Shown piece after piece: positions 44,773 through 56,452 of a stretch of DNA of 64,000 bases; position 1 is the first letter of the stretch, and each line of letters starts with the position of its first letter. Origin of the DNA: Theocolax elegans (taxonomy: Eukaryota; Arthropoda; Insecta; Hymenoptera; Cerocephalidae); contig CM047431.1 in NCBI GenBank assembly GCA_026168455.1, forward strand, positions 19,319,547 to 19,383,546, read 5' to 3'. Under the pieces are notes generated by a model. The model was not told where the DNA came from, did no database searches, and was given only the letters and a program-made list of their open reading frames with translations. A program made the translations under genes and the position numbers.

Positions 44773-45423
44773 TGTGATATAGCGATTACACATTAATCAC
44801 ATACACACGTAAATCCGTGTATATGTATGTGAGAGGAGAGGTAAGTAAGGCGACAGGAGTCGCGCACGCGGTAAATCGCGCGATCGGAGGAAAAGGTAAG
44901 GAGAGAGAAAAGGATAAACGAAAAGAAAACCGAAAATAGATCATCTCGCGTAATAGTGCGCGAGCATACATATAGATAATGGGCGTAACAAGAAGCCCGA
45001 AAAGTGATAAGGAAAGGGAAAGCAGGACTCCCGAGCTACCGGCAACGACTAGCGAGACTCTCTCGCCGCGAGTCCCTTGGATACCGGACGGTAAAATTTG
45101 AATCGTTCCGTGGCCAGCGCCAAGAGAAAGTTCTGTGTATTCCTCTAAGCCAAAAAACGGACAGCTCCAACACCTGGACGACGTCCCAGAGAGCAACGAC
45201 AAGGTAGCGGGTCTACACGCCAACCCAGCCGAAGAAGAGAACCTGAGGGTCAGCACGAGAAGCCCCGAGGTCTACAGCGAGCCGAGATCAGCGGCGCTTG
45301 CCACGCACCAGTAAGCCACTTCCGGTGCCCACGATCGACGAAAAGTAAGCTCGTTCTTATGCAAATTTTCGTGGGAGATATACGCGCTTTCCAGTTCGAA
45401 TGGAAGCGCGTCGATTGCTGAAT

Positions 45424-45482
<59 letters not shown>

Positions 45483-46153
45483 CGCTACGTGCAACGTAAA
45501 AGCACGTTTATTTAATTGTAAAGTTAATTCGAATACAAATATATATACTCCTGGCAAATCGCTTAGCGACCCTCAGTCGGAAATAGGAAATACTTACGCG
45601 AGCCATTTAACATCCGAGCGAATACGATTAAAAAAAAAACGAATAAATCGTTACAGGTCTTTTAAAATCGAATAAACATCTCAATTTTGTAAATTAGATT
45701 TAAGTTAATAATTGAAATAAATTAACAGCCGGTTAATGCTTTAACCGTGCCGAAAGTTAATTAAAGCTCGATATTTTTCATTTAATTTAAATGTGACCTC
45801 GTTATTCGTGCTTGTCTGAATTTGCATGCTACCAAGTTAAAGAGAATAAAGAAACAAGGAAATCGCTCGTAAGTATTTTTCGAAAACCAAGCGAAAACAA
45901 GGCTCAACGAAGGATCCCGCCACTCTCCGCGGTCCCTCTTTCCTCGAATGGAAAGAGAGGAGACATCAGCTGAGTAAATCGAGGTCGAATCCTCGGAAGC
46001 GCTCACGCGTCACCCGTTTCCCCAGGTCTCTCCCAGAGACCGTGTGCATGTAGACGGTTTTTCCGGGGAATCTATCGGCTTGGGATAGATTAGAACGGTA
46101 ATAAAGTAGAATTTACGGAAAACTGATCCCACGTGGGAACCGACTACATCACA
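44773..46153 (+). repeat. Gypsy 2 3' LTR
   Basis: 1381 bp from TGTGATATAGCG to CTACATCACA, followed by the AAGT duplication. It contains a (CT)n run at 45427-45479. Minus- and plus-strand frames across the CT run are low-complexity artefacts. Confidence 0.9.
45427..45479. repeat. (CT)n microsatellite
   Basis: About 26 CT units within the Gypsy 2 3' LTR. Confidence 0.97.
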
Positions 46154-48016
46154 AAGTACTATAAATTATATTTATGATGAATTCAATAATAGGATCTCTG
46201 ATCCTGAAAAAATAGCAACATTTACTTCTGTGAGATAGGAGAAAAAAAACTAAGTGAAAAAATTATCGAGCCTAATAATATAAAAATTAAACTACCTAAT
46301 AACAATATGAAAATGTTCTTTATTAACCTAACATCGACTGAAGAAATTACAAATATAGTATTGAATATGAAAGAAAAAATGGATGGTATAGACAAAATCA
46401 ATACTAAAGTATTAAAAACAATTATAAATTTTATTAAAGAACCTTTAGCTAATACTTTTAACTTATGCATCAAACACTCAGTGTGGCCCGATGCACTTAA
46501 AAAAGCAGAAGTGGTTCCTATTTTTAAAGCAATTGATAGACACAGGGCTATTAACTATAGGCCAATCTCACTAATATCTAATTTAGCAAAAATCTTTGAA
46601 ATAGTATATTACATACCATGGCCAGTAAAATAAGAAATGTCTCAGATCACGTGTAATTGTCGGCCGAGGCGAAGCCGAGGTGAACGATCATGTGATCTGA
46701 GGCTTTCTGTTTTACTGGCCATGGTGTGTATACTATTTTTCTGCTCGACGTTGCCGGAAAACGGCAACTTCAATTCGCGCAGCGGCCGGGAAGTTGCCGC
46801 TTTCCGGCCGGAGGGCAGAAAAAATAATTTACAGTAGATTGTATAATTTCATAAATAAAAATAAAATAATTGCTGAACAACAATATGGCTTTGTGACAAA
46901 TAAAGGAACTACAGACGCATTAAATTTTATTAGCAGTTCTATATGTAACAGTCTAGACAAAAGTAAGCCAATTATCATATCATATTTAGACTTGGCGAAA
47001 GCCTTTGATACTGTTGATCATAAAATTTTACTAGGAAAATTATACTGTTATGGAATTAGACGTAATGCATATAAGTTAATTAAAAATTACCTTTTTATGA
47101 GAAAACAAAGAGTTAGAATAAATAATATGTACAGTGATTACAAAGAAATAAAAACAGGAGTCCCACAAGGAACCGTATTAGGCCCACTTTTATTTTTAAT
47201 ATATATAAATGACATTATGACTAATGGATCAAATGATAATATGTTATCAATTGCTGATGATATGGCTATAATAGCAAAAGGAACTTCGTGGATTGAAGCA
47301 CAAGAAAGGATGAACAATCGTTTAAAAGAAGTCACCATTAGGCTTGAATTAAATAAACTATCATTGAATGTCGATAAAACGGTATATATAACTTTCGGAA
47401 ACTACTGTGATAGTGTTCCATCTAAATTAGACATAAAAATTAAATAAAAAATATGAAAAGTCGAAAATTGTAGATACCTAGGAATACATTTTGATTATAA
47501 TATTAAATGGGACCAACATATAAATTATATAATTAATAAAACTAAATACTTAATTTTTATTTTTTATAAATTAACAAAAATTATGCAGACAAAAACATTA
47601 ATGCTAATATATAATGCATTTTTTAACAGCATAATTAATTATGGAATAATTGCATGGGGAGGAGCGTATAAAAATAGTTTAATATTACTACAAAATTTAC
47701 AGAACAAATTATTAAAAATAATCAATAAATAAAGATATATGACGCATAACTATCCTCTGAATCTGGAACAAATTTTCGCATTGGAATCAATATGTTATCA
47801 CTATAAAACACTTAACGATATGTACACAAAATCAAACAGTAAAACTAGGAACAAAAGTATAATAATACCATGAATTAACAAAACAATAAGTAATAAAAAC
47901 AGTTATATAGTAGAAATTAGATTATTTAATAATTTAATTCATGATCTCAAAAATTTGTCAATAAATAAAAAGACCTTAACAAGAAAAATTAAAGCGTGGA
48001 TAAAAGATAATATATG
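46154..48016 (+). pseudogene. LINE ORF2: reverse transcriptase and C-terminal region
   Basis: The frame resumes after Gypsy 2 with TINYIYDEFNNRISDPEKIA. RT motifs: VVPIFKAIDRHRAINYRPIS, LISNLAKIFE, the MITE, then KIIYSRLYNFINKNK, YLDLAKAFDTVDHKIL, TGVPQGTVLGPLLFLIYIND and a catalytic box IADD (YADD with Tyr changed to Ile). The thumb shows LNVDKTVYITFG and, after a frame change near 47445, YLGIHFDYNIKWDQHI; then stops near 47731 and 47872. The terminal residues end near 48016. Confidence 0.87.
46603..46818. mobile_element. Hairpin MITE within the LINE RT
   Basis: atagtatattacataccatggccagtaaaata is mirrored at about 46708-46737. The enclosed gatcacgtg.../...catgtgatc pair and a second inverted pair (ttgccggaaaacggcaa and ttgccgctttccgg) form two stem-loops. 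It separates IFE from KIIYS of the RT. GC content is much higher than the host LINE. Confidence 0.75.
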
Positions 48017-48974
48017 AATTATGTAGGATAAAAATATCAATCATGCATATTTATGTACCTAGGTTCATATATCTTGTAGAGCAAGCAACAATATAATGAG
48101 TTGTAAAGTGTAAAATATATATATTGTAACGGGGTGGGTACTGGGGAAATGTGGCCCCGGTTAGGGCCAATTTGTCCCAACTTACCAACCTTAAGTGTGC
48201 AGTCCCACGATACGGCCGGGAATCACTTCGATTCTCGTGTAATGCCGTTAACAACGTCAGACACCTCGTTTGACTTAGATACCGTGTGTTGGGCCCTATG
48301 CCCAAAAATTGCCAACTAGGATAAACACCCGAGAGGGCGGTATCCGTGGGATAGGACTGCAACCGGTAAAACACTATCGACAATCGATATTTTACGTTAA
48401 TCGGCGAGAAAGATCGTCTCGCCGAGTCGATTTATTAAATAAACAATTAAATATTAATAAATTAACAATAAATCGACGTTAACAATTTAAGGGGAGTCGT
48501 ACCGATGACTACCCCTGAGGTCAGCGCGAAACAATTAGTTAAAATCTATTAACCGACGAGTTACGAGCAACCGATCCGGGAATGATCGGCTGCTTAACCT
48601 GATAGCTATACGTCACACCGTGTGACGTATGTATCTCTGACGTAGGGAGCTCTGACGTAGAAGCTTGCTACGTCACGCGCGCCTTCTCTCGTGAAATGGC
48701 TCCCGCGAACCACCGAACTGACTAACCGGGCGGGATTTGTCGCGAGAGGGGAAAAAGGAGGAACGCTTCCTCACCTGAACCGTATACACACTGTGGAAGG
48801 CGAAACACAGGCTTTTCTCCTACAGTCGTACCTCCGCACTTTTTGACGTTCTCGCGGAGAAATCCACCGGGACTGTGGTGGTGTAGATGGGAGTTTGTGA
48901 CCACATTGGTCGAGGATGAGCAAGGCGAAGATAAATTTCTTCGTCTCTTCTGGCAAGTGGGTTTTTGAGTTGGG

Positions 48975-48986
48975 CGCCAATATAAC
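48975..48986 (-). promoter_or_regulatory. Possible tRNA-Lys primer binding site
   Basis: The minus strand reads TGGCGCCCAACT, matching the first 11 bases complementary to the insect tRNA-Lys 3' end (TGGCGCCCAACG...). Its location beside an LTR-like segment gives it some weight, but 11 bases is short. Confidence 0.4.
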
Positions 48987-49022
48987 GGTGTGCGGATTGA
49001 GTATAAAGGAATAAAAAAACAT

Positions 49023-49095
49023 CGAAGTTATCGGGGCGCGAACCCACGATCATGGAACGCGAGGCTGAAACCTCACCACTGCGCTACCATTCGGA
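49023..49095 (-). promoter_or_regulatory. tRNA-like module in LTR-like repeat C
   Basis: On the minus strand, an A box TAGCGCAGTGGT (49086-49075; 11 of 12) and a B box GGTTCGCGCCC (10 of 11 against GGTTCGANNCC) are at tRNA spacing. The anticodon-like arm GAGG-TTTCAGC-CTC can pair; the acceptor ends do not. It is not a working tRNA. The A box lies 54-65 bases from the minus-strand TGTTACA start, close to its place in the Gypsy 1 LTRs (61-72 bases), although the surrounding sequence is unrelated. Confidence 0.65.
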
Positions 49096-49140
49096 ATTAT
49101 CTGTCGAAAATCCTTACCCGTTATAATATATATTGTAACA

Positions 49141-50240
49141 GGGTCTCGCTGGATGTTCCTCTTCATCATGTACGTCGAGATCCGGTGAAATGCAGTGTTT
49201 CAGGTGTTCGGCGTGTGCCAGGTCGGTCACCTTACCTTCTTTATCCAACAACGTATAAGTATTGGATCCTGGTTGGCCTATTATAATATACGGACCTGTC
49301 GCCTTCGGAGCCAGCTTAGCCGAAATACCTTGAGCTGCTGAGGATAGAACTCTATTCGTTTTCCACACCATATCTCCTATGGTGAAAGGTGTGTCCCTCC
49401 TTTTGGCTTTATAATAGCTCGCTTGTCGCTCATGTTATTGATCTGAGCGTGTGGCTGCAGACTCATGTATTTCTTTGAGCTTTTTAAGTCGCTCTTGCCA
49501 CAGTTCTATTTTGCTGCATTGCTCCTCTTCAATGCCGGCTCGGTCTTGGTTCCTTTTGATGGTACCGGGAGGCATAGGCTGTTGTCCGTAATTCAACATT
49601 GCCGGAGTTGTACCCGTAGACTCGTGTACGGTGTTGTTCAATGAGAATACTAGCTACGGTAATTTCTCATCCCAGGTATTGTGATTTTCCTCTAGGAAAG
49701 CCACAATCCTGGTTTTCAACGTTCGGTTGACACGTTCAACCGGGTTCGCATGGGGAAAATATGGCGGAGTGGTGGTATGATATATCCCCGCCTCTTGTAG
49801 GTATTCGTCGACGGCCTTATTCTTGAATTCGGTACCGTTATCCGACAGAAATACTTCAGGAGTACCACACCTTAAAACTATTCTCTCTTTGAACTCCTTA
49901 AGAATGGTTTTCGCGTTGGCTGTGCGAATTGGTACACACTCCGCCCACCGGGTGAATAGATCCAAGAATACGAGGATGTATTCGTGTCCGCCCTTGCTCT
50001 GTACAAAGGGCCCGGTGATATCCCCTGCCACGACTTGCCAGGGACGTTCGACCGTGCGATTTCCCATCAATCCTGCAGGCGGTCGATGACCCACCTTGCA
50101 TTGTTGGCAGGCGCACGTAGTCTTTAACGTCAGCATAATAACCTGGCCAGCAATAATACTTAGCCAGACTGGCAAACATCTGCTCACCTCCGGCATGTCC
50201 AGACGTAGGAGAGTCGTGGCTTTCTTCGAGGACCGCATTT
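49141..50240 (-). pseudogene. Gypsy 3 integrase
   Basis: The zinc domain starts in the preceding frame (HDSPTSGHAGG) and its CACQQC part is at ~50110, across a frameshift. The core has GDITGPFVQSKGG (first Asp), FLSDNGTEF (second) and NPVERVNRTLK (Glu), intact in 50238-49654. Stops follow at 49654 and 49435. C-terminal pieces are TVHESTGTTPAMLNYG and ISAKLAPKATGPYIIIGQPG, the SH3-like end. There are no AT-hook repeats or chromodomain. Confidence 0.88.
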
Positions 50241-51624
50241 CGGTGTTCCTTTAGAATCACTAACTTCCACGCGTCCTCGTCTCCAAGCGTTTGATCGATT
50301 AATTCGTTTGGCTTGTGGAAGTATAGTCGTCCTCCGACACACTTCCAACAAGGGAAACCTCTTGGGCTAGATTTTACTCGATTCAGCCAGTTCTGAAACC
50401 ACTCGTCTTTGGACTCCTCTACCCAAGATATTGCGTCGATGGCGAGGGCCTCCTTCTCGCCCATCCGCGATAGCGCGTCGGGTACGTAGTTCAGGGCACC
50501 CGTCCGATGCTCCACATCAAAACTGTGACCCTGCAACTCTAGTGCCCATCGCGCCAATCTACCCGTTGTGCTGTGTAAGCTACGCAGCCAATGTAAGCTA
50601 CTGTGGTCGGTTATAACGCGAAAATGATAGCCTTCTATATGAGGTCTATATTTTCCAATCGCCCATATAACCGCCAGGCATTCTCGTTCCGTAACGCCAT
50701 AATTGCGTTCGGCCTGGTTTAACGTCCTGCTGGCGAATTCCATTACTCTCTCTTCTCCATTAGTCACCTGGAGAAGCACTGCGCCAATGCCAGTGTCGCT
50801 TGCATCCGTCTGTATAACGAACTGCACGTCGAACTCCGGCCTTGCTAAGACGGCAGCAGTTGCGATCAGCGCCTTAATCTGATCGAATGCTTGTTGCTGC
50901 TCCTCGAGCCATTCAAACTTACGGTCCTTCTTGATAAGCCTTGTCAACGGGTCGGCCAAGGTGGCAAAGTCTTGTAAGAATTTCCGGTACCACGAACCCA
51001 TACCAAGGAATCTTCTAAGTTGTTTTAGATTCTTAGGCGCCGGATAATTGATGATCGGCTCGATTTTCTCGCGGTCTGGTCTGGTTCCATCGCGATTCAC
51101 CAGCACTCCGAGATATCACACCTCAGTATGTCCAAATACACTTTATCCCGATTCAATGTCAGATTAGCCTCGTTGATTCTCTTCAGGACATACTTTAGCC
51201 ACTTTTCGTGTTCCTCAAAGGTCTCTGTGGCGATGATTATATCATCGAGGTACAAAAATGCATAAGGTTCGAGCTCAGGCTCTATGATTTTGTCCACTAA
51301 CCTTTGGAACGTGGCTCCCGCCTGGGATAGGCCATAAGGCATCCTTTTAAATTGGAATAAGCCCAACCCAGGTACTGGGAACGCGGTTATAGCCGCTGAC
51401 TCTGGTCTTAGCGGTATTTGATGGTACGCGCTACTCAAGTCTAGCGTACTGATGTACCTCGCGTTCTTAAGCTTCCGTAGTATGCCGTCCATGTTAGGCT
51501 GCGGGTAAGCATTGGTTATCGACACTGCATTGACCTTACGACAGTCGATACAGAACCGATACTTTCCATTCGGTTTACGGACCATCACTACGAGGCTTGA
51601 CCATCCACTGGTCGAGCATCTCAT
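50110..51624 (-). pseudogene. Gypsy 3 reverse transcriptase and RNase H
   Basis: RT (51624-51097): SGWSSLVVMVRKPNGKYRFC, STLDLSSAYHQIPLRP, MPYGLSQAGATFQRL and the catalytic YLDD at about 51250. After a frameshift near 51100: LVNRDGTRPDREKIEPI, LRRFLGMGSWYRKF, then RNase H with QTDASDTGIGAVLLQ, TERECLAVIWAI and VITDHSSLHWL, and YVPDALSRM. The catalytic residues are all present, so decay is mostly frameshifts. Confidence 0.9.
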
Positions 51625-52513
51625 TAACCTGGGCGTGCATTTCTTCCTCTATTCGCTTAGAGACGGGATAATATTTCTGTTTAATTGGCCGCGTCGCACT
51701 CACGTCGATCGCGTGCTCAATCAGAGTTGTACATCCCAACGGCCTCCCCGTTGTACCCAGGTATCGGTCAGCCAGTGTATGGAATCTTTCTAGCTCCTCT
51801 GGCAATAAGTCTGCTGATCCGATCGATACTATTTCGAATGCATCGATTCGCTATATGCTCGCTACTTCTAGATCTACGGACTTGTTGGCCGCTTTGATCC
51901 GAAGTTTATTCTCGTTCGGATCCAAAACTGCGCCAAAACCACGGATGAAGTCCGCTCCGACGTAACAGTCGATTTGATCGTCTGGAAGCACGGCTACGCG
52001 AATATCCCGTTTTATCCCGGCGATCTCGAAAGGCAGGTCTACATAACCAGTGATCACCACCGTCTGGTTTCCTTGTACTTTCGCTTTTCTTCCGTTGCTC
52101 GGGATGAGTGGACAGCCGCAGGCCGTGGCCAATCATAGACCTATCGAACCTATTACCGTGCGCGAAGCTCCAGTATCGAACAAGGCGCGTACGCGGTAGC
52201 CAGCAATACCCACTTGGACCCACCAACGAGTTTCTTTCTCACTCGGAGGGTCTTCACCTCCAGCCCTATCATCCTGATCTCTAGTAGCGGCTGCTATTTG
52301 GTGTTGATCCGACCATTCCGTCGATCCCACTAAATTCGGGCTGATACAACCGCTAGACTTCTCGGGCTCAGCCGATGTTGTCGGCACATCCGACGACTCT
52401 TCTATCGCCGAGCTCTCCTTACAGCGCTCCGCTGTATTTAAAATTTCTGATTGTGTCTTACGCGGGGCAGGAACGGGAACGACCCTTTTCAACCGCTCCT
52501 GTTCGCGTTTCAA
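51575..52513 (-). pseudogene. Gypsy 3 protease region
   Basis: VRALFDTGASRTVIGSIGL (about 52195-52140) is a retropepsin active site with the DTG intact, unlike Gypsy 2. A stop at 52133 separates it from VVITGYVDLPFEIAG and the flap/C-terminal part CYVGADFIRGFGAVL (to 51851). Then comes the link to RT (IDVSATRPIKQKYYPVSKRI, to 51575). The N-terminal part is Ser/Glu-rich linker. Confidence 0.85.
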
Positions 52514-52566
52514 TGGTTGTGTAGCTTGCGGTTTCGCGTTCTCTTTCCGAATACCTTTTTCCTCTT

Positions 52567-54226
52567 TTAATCCGCCGTACGTCCTTTCGGCGGGACCCTT
52601 CGTATTCTTGGTCCGATTTGTCTCCCTCTGTTTACTAATGCCGCCGCGGGATATGGTCTTTTCTCTTCGAGGACTTTGGCCAGCGTCTTTGCCAAGTCCT
52701 CTGGCGGATTCTTCTTCGTCTGCAGATTTGGTGCTATCGGTTCCACCGTTGCAATCTTCGTTTTGAATCTCGTTTCATCCTTCGGTTTGTAAGCCGACTC
52801 GGGGATTAGGGCCGTCTCGGGTGGCGGAGGGTGTCTATACGCCTTCTGTCCCTCCAGCGTAAGCTCGGTTTCGACAGCAAGATCGAGAAGAGTATGGATC
52901 GAATCATAATCCATTCTGCGCAGCAAATTTTGTATTTCGGGGCGCAGGTTGCCGTGCAGTATGTCTAGCTGCTGCTCGATCCTTCGAATTGGATCGAGTC
53001 TTCTTATCATGTGGACTAGACATTTGATGTAATCCCGCGTTTTCTCGACAGGTCCTTGATTGCGCGAGTTTATTTCGGCAATCAACCTCTTGTGAAAGCG
53101 CCTATTCGTTCCGAGCAGTGACGGGCTTCTTTTTGAAATTCGGACCATGTCGACCACGTATCTTTTTCGTTTTTAAACCAGAGTGCTGCTACGCCTTTGA
53201 ATAACTCTAGCAATGAGGTTAATAATTCGACTTCCGAAAGATTAGCCAGAATCCGACATTCCTCGACTCGTTTGAGAAATGAATCAATGCTCTGGTCGCC
53301 ATCTGCTGAGAATTGTAGTCCCCATTTCCGGACAATTTTACCGACGTCTCTCATCGACTGTCCTACACTTCTCTGCCAGGTGCTGTTCTCGGTCCTGGTA
53401 CCACTAGTACTTCCAAGTCTTTCTTGATCTTGGAAGTTCCCCCCTCCCAGGTTCTGCCGACTCCTCTAGAGAGTGGTGCTGGGGGCATGGGGTGTGATGG
53501 TCCAGTTGAATTGTCCAGGTAATGGTACGTCAGCGTGTCCTGGAATCCTACTTGTTGTCGTTGGTTACGGACTTCGTGTTGTGGCTGGTCTAATCTAGTG
53601 CTTGTTAAAATAGATTGCATCTGCGCTGCCGTTAGCGTGTTTTCTTTTTCAGTTAACTGTTTAACTGTGTCTGACATTTCCTGCATAAAGCTTGCGAATT
53701 CTAGTGGGATTTCAAATGATCCTCCGTCTGTTGCAGTGAGTCTTATTCTGCTTGGATTTTGATCATCTTTTGTAATACTGCCGGCAGCTTTGTTATTCGT
53801 TGATGTTGATTCCGTGGTTTCTTGTAATATTGCTGTAGTTTCATTATGTTGGTATTGATGGACTCTTCTACGGCTCGTTTCCATATTTTCTTTAACTCTT
53901 TCATCGTTGTTAAGAGTTACCAACGGGTGACTTGTGTTGTCGTCAATTGTCGAATTCTCCCACGGGTGTTCTGCCGAACTATATTTGTTGATGAAATTTT
54001 GCCTGAGTTCCTTCCGATGGTGCCAGACGGTGATTTCATCCTGCTCAGGTTCTTCAACGAAATCCTTTGGCTCGTAATCTCCTAGGAGCCATTTTGTCAG
54101 ACGACTTAACTTGTCAAATTTATTGCATGTATCTTTAAGTGACAGATCGTTAAGATATTGACATATATCTTTGTCTCTATAAAACAAACACCAGTCTTCG
54201 ATCTTCTGTTGTGTCGAACACGCCAT
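52567..54226 (-). pseudogene. Gypsy 3 gag, in three frames
   Basis: ATG 54226 opens 287 codons (KIEDWCLFYRDKDICQYLND near the start; EIPLEFASFMQEMSDTVKQL near residue 180). The frame shifts at ~53360 to GKIVRKWGLQFSADGDQSID, the retrotransposon-gag core (LFKGVAALWFKNEKDTW), and again at ~53150 to FHKRLIAEINSRNQGPVE, then LRPEIQNLLRRMDYDSI. No CCHC knuckle is visible; the tail is Pro/Lys/Arg-rich. Length and order fit a gag of ~550 residues. Confidence 0.82.
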
Positions 54227-55563
54227 ATTTAAAATAAAGATTTAAATAAATAGATTACAATAAATATAAAAAATAATTTAATTCACTTTACCGGAGCAGT
54301 CCAATTGTACGGCTATCGTGGAGTCGTTCGCTCGCCGTTTCCCTAAGGCGCACAATTATAATCGCAAAATACAAAAATATATATGATCGGACTATACGGC
54401 CTAATTATTGGATTGCTCTGGCTTCGTCCTACCGTCACGCTAAGGTAAGATTGTGTGGGTTATTGTGAATCTGGTTTGATAATACCAGAGTAGGAATTTA
54501 ATAATTAAATGATAAATATTAAATGTGGGTATTACAATTACCCTTTAATTAACAGAATTAAAATAACCCGAATAAAACAATAATTGTTTAATTTTTGCCC
54601 GCACAATCTTTCAGTACGTCAATTAAAATTTATTGAGACGTATAACAAAACATTCTAATTGATTAAAGAAACTTAAAGAAAATTTATAAGAAAAGGAAGA
54701 CTTTAATTATAAGTCTTTTAATTTTTATAATATTAAATTAATGCTAATTAATTAATTGGTTAAAACTTGGCGTACACTTTACACCAAATCTATTGTCTCT
54801 CTCTCGCCTATTGTGCTACGCAGAAATATATGACAAGAAATTACAATTTCTATACGGAATCGCTTGCGATGTCTATGATTTTACGACGCACACACACTAT
54901 ATTTTTTGCTTTGTAAAATCGTACTACTCAATTTAAAAATTTTTCAGACTTCCACAAAAAAAAACTTTTTTGAAAGTTCCGAAATAATTCGAAAAATTCG
55001 GAGAAATTTACAAATTCGGAAAAATTTTGAGAAATTTTTTAAATTTGAAAGTTTTGGTAAATTTGTAAAATTTGATAATTTTAGAAAATTTTTTAAATTT
55101 GAAAATTATTGGAAAATTTGGAAAACTTCAGCCAAAATTTTCAATTTAGAAAAATTTTAATTTGTTTATAAAATTTTTAATATGTTATAAATTATTACTT
55201 TGAGAAATTTATTTATTTCGTATTTTAAATTTAATTTGAACCGAAAATAATAAGTATTATTTCGAAAATAATAAGTATTATTTCGAAAATAATAAGTATT
55301 ATTTCGAAAATAATAAGTATTATTTCTAGTTAATTCCAAGAATTATGTTCGATTGTACTCGACTCGTGTTGTTGTTTACACGTGCTCGTCGCGACGAACT
55401 CGGTACGCACTCGCAACCACTCGTTGCGGTTTATATGTGTAACAACATACGAAGTCGAAAATTCAATTGAAAAGATTTTTCCTATCCCGAGGAAACTCAC
55501 GTTTTGGTTGTCAATTGCAATAATTTTCCCTATCCCAAGGAAACTCATGTGTTGTGCACCAGT
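54227..55563. other. Leader or flank of Gypsy 3, low complexity
   Basis: Mostly AT-rich with no convincing gene. 54940-55160 is a decayed low-complexity run of ttttgaaaatttgg-type repeats that produces a meaningless Phe/Lys frame. Two copies of ttttccctatccc.aggaaactca lie at 55478-55500 and 55527-55549. No primer binding site adjacent to an LTR end was identified. Confidence 0.5.
55255..55326. repeat. Tandem repeat, 21-bp unit
   Basis: The unit tattatttcgaaaataataag occurs about three and a half times in perfect register. Each unit is nearly self-complementary. Confidence 0.9.
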
Positions 55564-56420
55564 TGTAACAGGGTCGGTATTATACGTCAGGAGGGTTATA
55601 CTCGCCCTGTGCATGTACTCAATGCACAGGAAAGCTGATAAATCGGTAAAATCACCTCTCGGGACGACCGGAGCTAGCCTCAAGCTCCGAGTGACGTTGT
55701 CGGCCCTGTGTACAATGTACGTACTTACCTAGTACACACTTATTCTTCGTCGATACTCGTGCTCGGCTCCTCAGATATGTGTCGTGCGACGCAATGCACG
55801 ACACCCGCAAAGCATGGCGGTATTCGCCTTCGGTGATATGAAGTGATCGCAGGGTAACTGAATATTACTCGAATTCATAGATACTGTGTCAATTTATTAT
55901 ATAAGACGCAAAGATGATAAATATTACAAGAAAGTGAACCAAGGCAAGGTTAAACCTTGGCTCGGGGAAAATAAGAATGACCGGATGAATAAACTATAAT
56001 AATACAAAACCGCATGTGTGCGAGTGTATGTGCGCCCGCCGCAAGAACGCGTATCGAGACACGGCGTCTCGACCTAGCGCAATCGCTTTGCCGGGTATGA
56101 AATACCTGGCCCTACGGTGTATCACGTGGAGGTAGTCGCGCCGGACTGTGAAGCACTCCGGTTTGCCGTACGCGTGGTTTGCTGAGCGAGAGATAGCGCC
56201 GCGGCGAGAGTGGCTAGGCTCTCGTTTAGCTATGTCGGGGTACCGCGCGTACCCCGCAACCGGTTTTCGCTCGCGTTTCGGCGGTAATAAATACGGCGCT
56301 GCCTGGCCAGGACTTACTTGGTACTCGTGGTGACTTATGACTCTGATATATATTATGACTATGATAGATGACTCGGGAGAACGGCGCGTTCTCTCTTCCT
56401 CCGTCTCCTCGATTACCCAT

Positions 56421-56452
<32 letters not shown>

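Larger units (their letters stand above)
37659..46153 (+). mobile_element. Ty3/Gypsy-type LTR retrotransposon 2 with AT-hook integrase tail
   Basis: LTRs start TGTGATATAGCG; the right one ends CTACATCACA. AAGT flanks both sides (37655-37658 and 46154-46157). Inside are gag, protease, RT, RNase H and integrase in order, then a tail with AT-hook-like repeats. The left LTR has lost its 3' two thirds, and the primer binding site is gone with it. Stops and frameshifts lie in gag, RT and integrase. It inserted into the LINE, so it is younger than the LINE. Confidence 0.9.
36198..48020 (+). mobile_element. Jockey/CR1-superfamily LINE, opened by Gypsy 2 and a MITE
   Basis: ORF1 knuckles, endonuclease, RT and C-terminal region follow in order on the plus strand. 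Gypsy 2 (37659-46153) interrupts the region between endonuclease and RT. Across its AAGT duplication the LINE frame rejoins exactly (LTTES before; STINYIYDEF after). A ~215-bp MITE interrupts the RT at 46603-46818. Without the insertions the LINE is about 3.1 kb. Confidence 0.88.
48125..49140 (-). mobile_element. LTR-like repeat C, mosaic, next to Gypsy 3
   Basis: 48125-48783 matches repeats A and B (tgtaacggggtggg... to cttcctcacctg). 48784-49140 is different and ends cccgttataatatatattgtaaca. Read on the minus strand it begins TGTTACA directly after the Gypsy 3 pol frame, has a tRNA-like module ~55 bp in, and near 48985 has TGGCGCCCAAC. It may be the Gypsy 3 3' LTR joined to an A/B-type repeat, or a short LTR plus primer site of another element. 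The boundaries are inference. Confidence 0.5.
49141..54226 (-). mobile_element. Ty3/Gypsy-type LTR retrotransposon 3 (minus), internal region
   Basis: Gag (54226-52567), protease (52513-51851), RT, RNase H and integrase (51805-49141) follow in Gypsy order on the minus strand, broken by several frameshifts. The GC content is clearly higher than in Gypsy 1 and 2. Protease and RT residues resemble Gypsy 2 (RTVIG.IGL, TLDLSSAYHQI, FLYLDD), so the two are related lineages. No matching pair of LTRs was found. The 3' side meets repeat C; the 5' side leads to a 1.3-kb leader and then repeat D at 55564. Confidence 0.88.

Noticed and set aside
45357..45675. ORFs across the CT microsatellite
   Set aside because: Ser-Leu or Arg-Glu dipeptide runs produced by (CT)n.
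54906..55160. 84-codon Phe/Lys/Asn-rich ORF
   Set aside because: It comes from decayed low-complexity repeats of the aaaatttg type.
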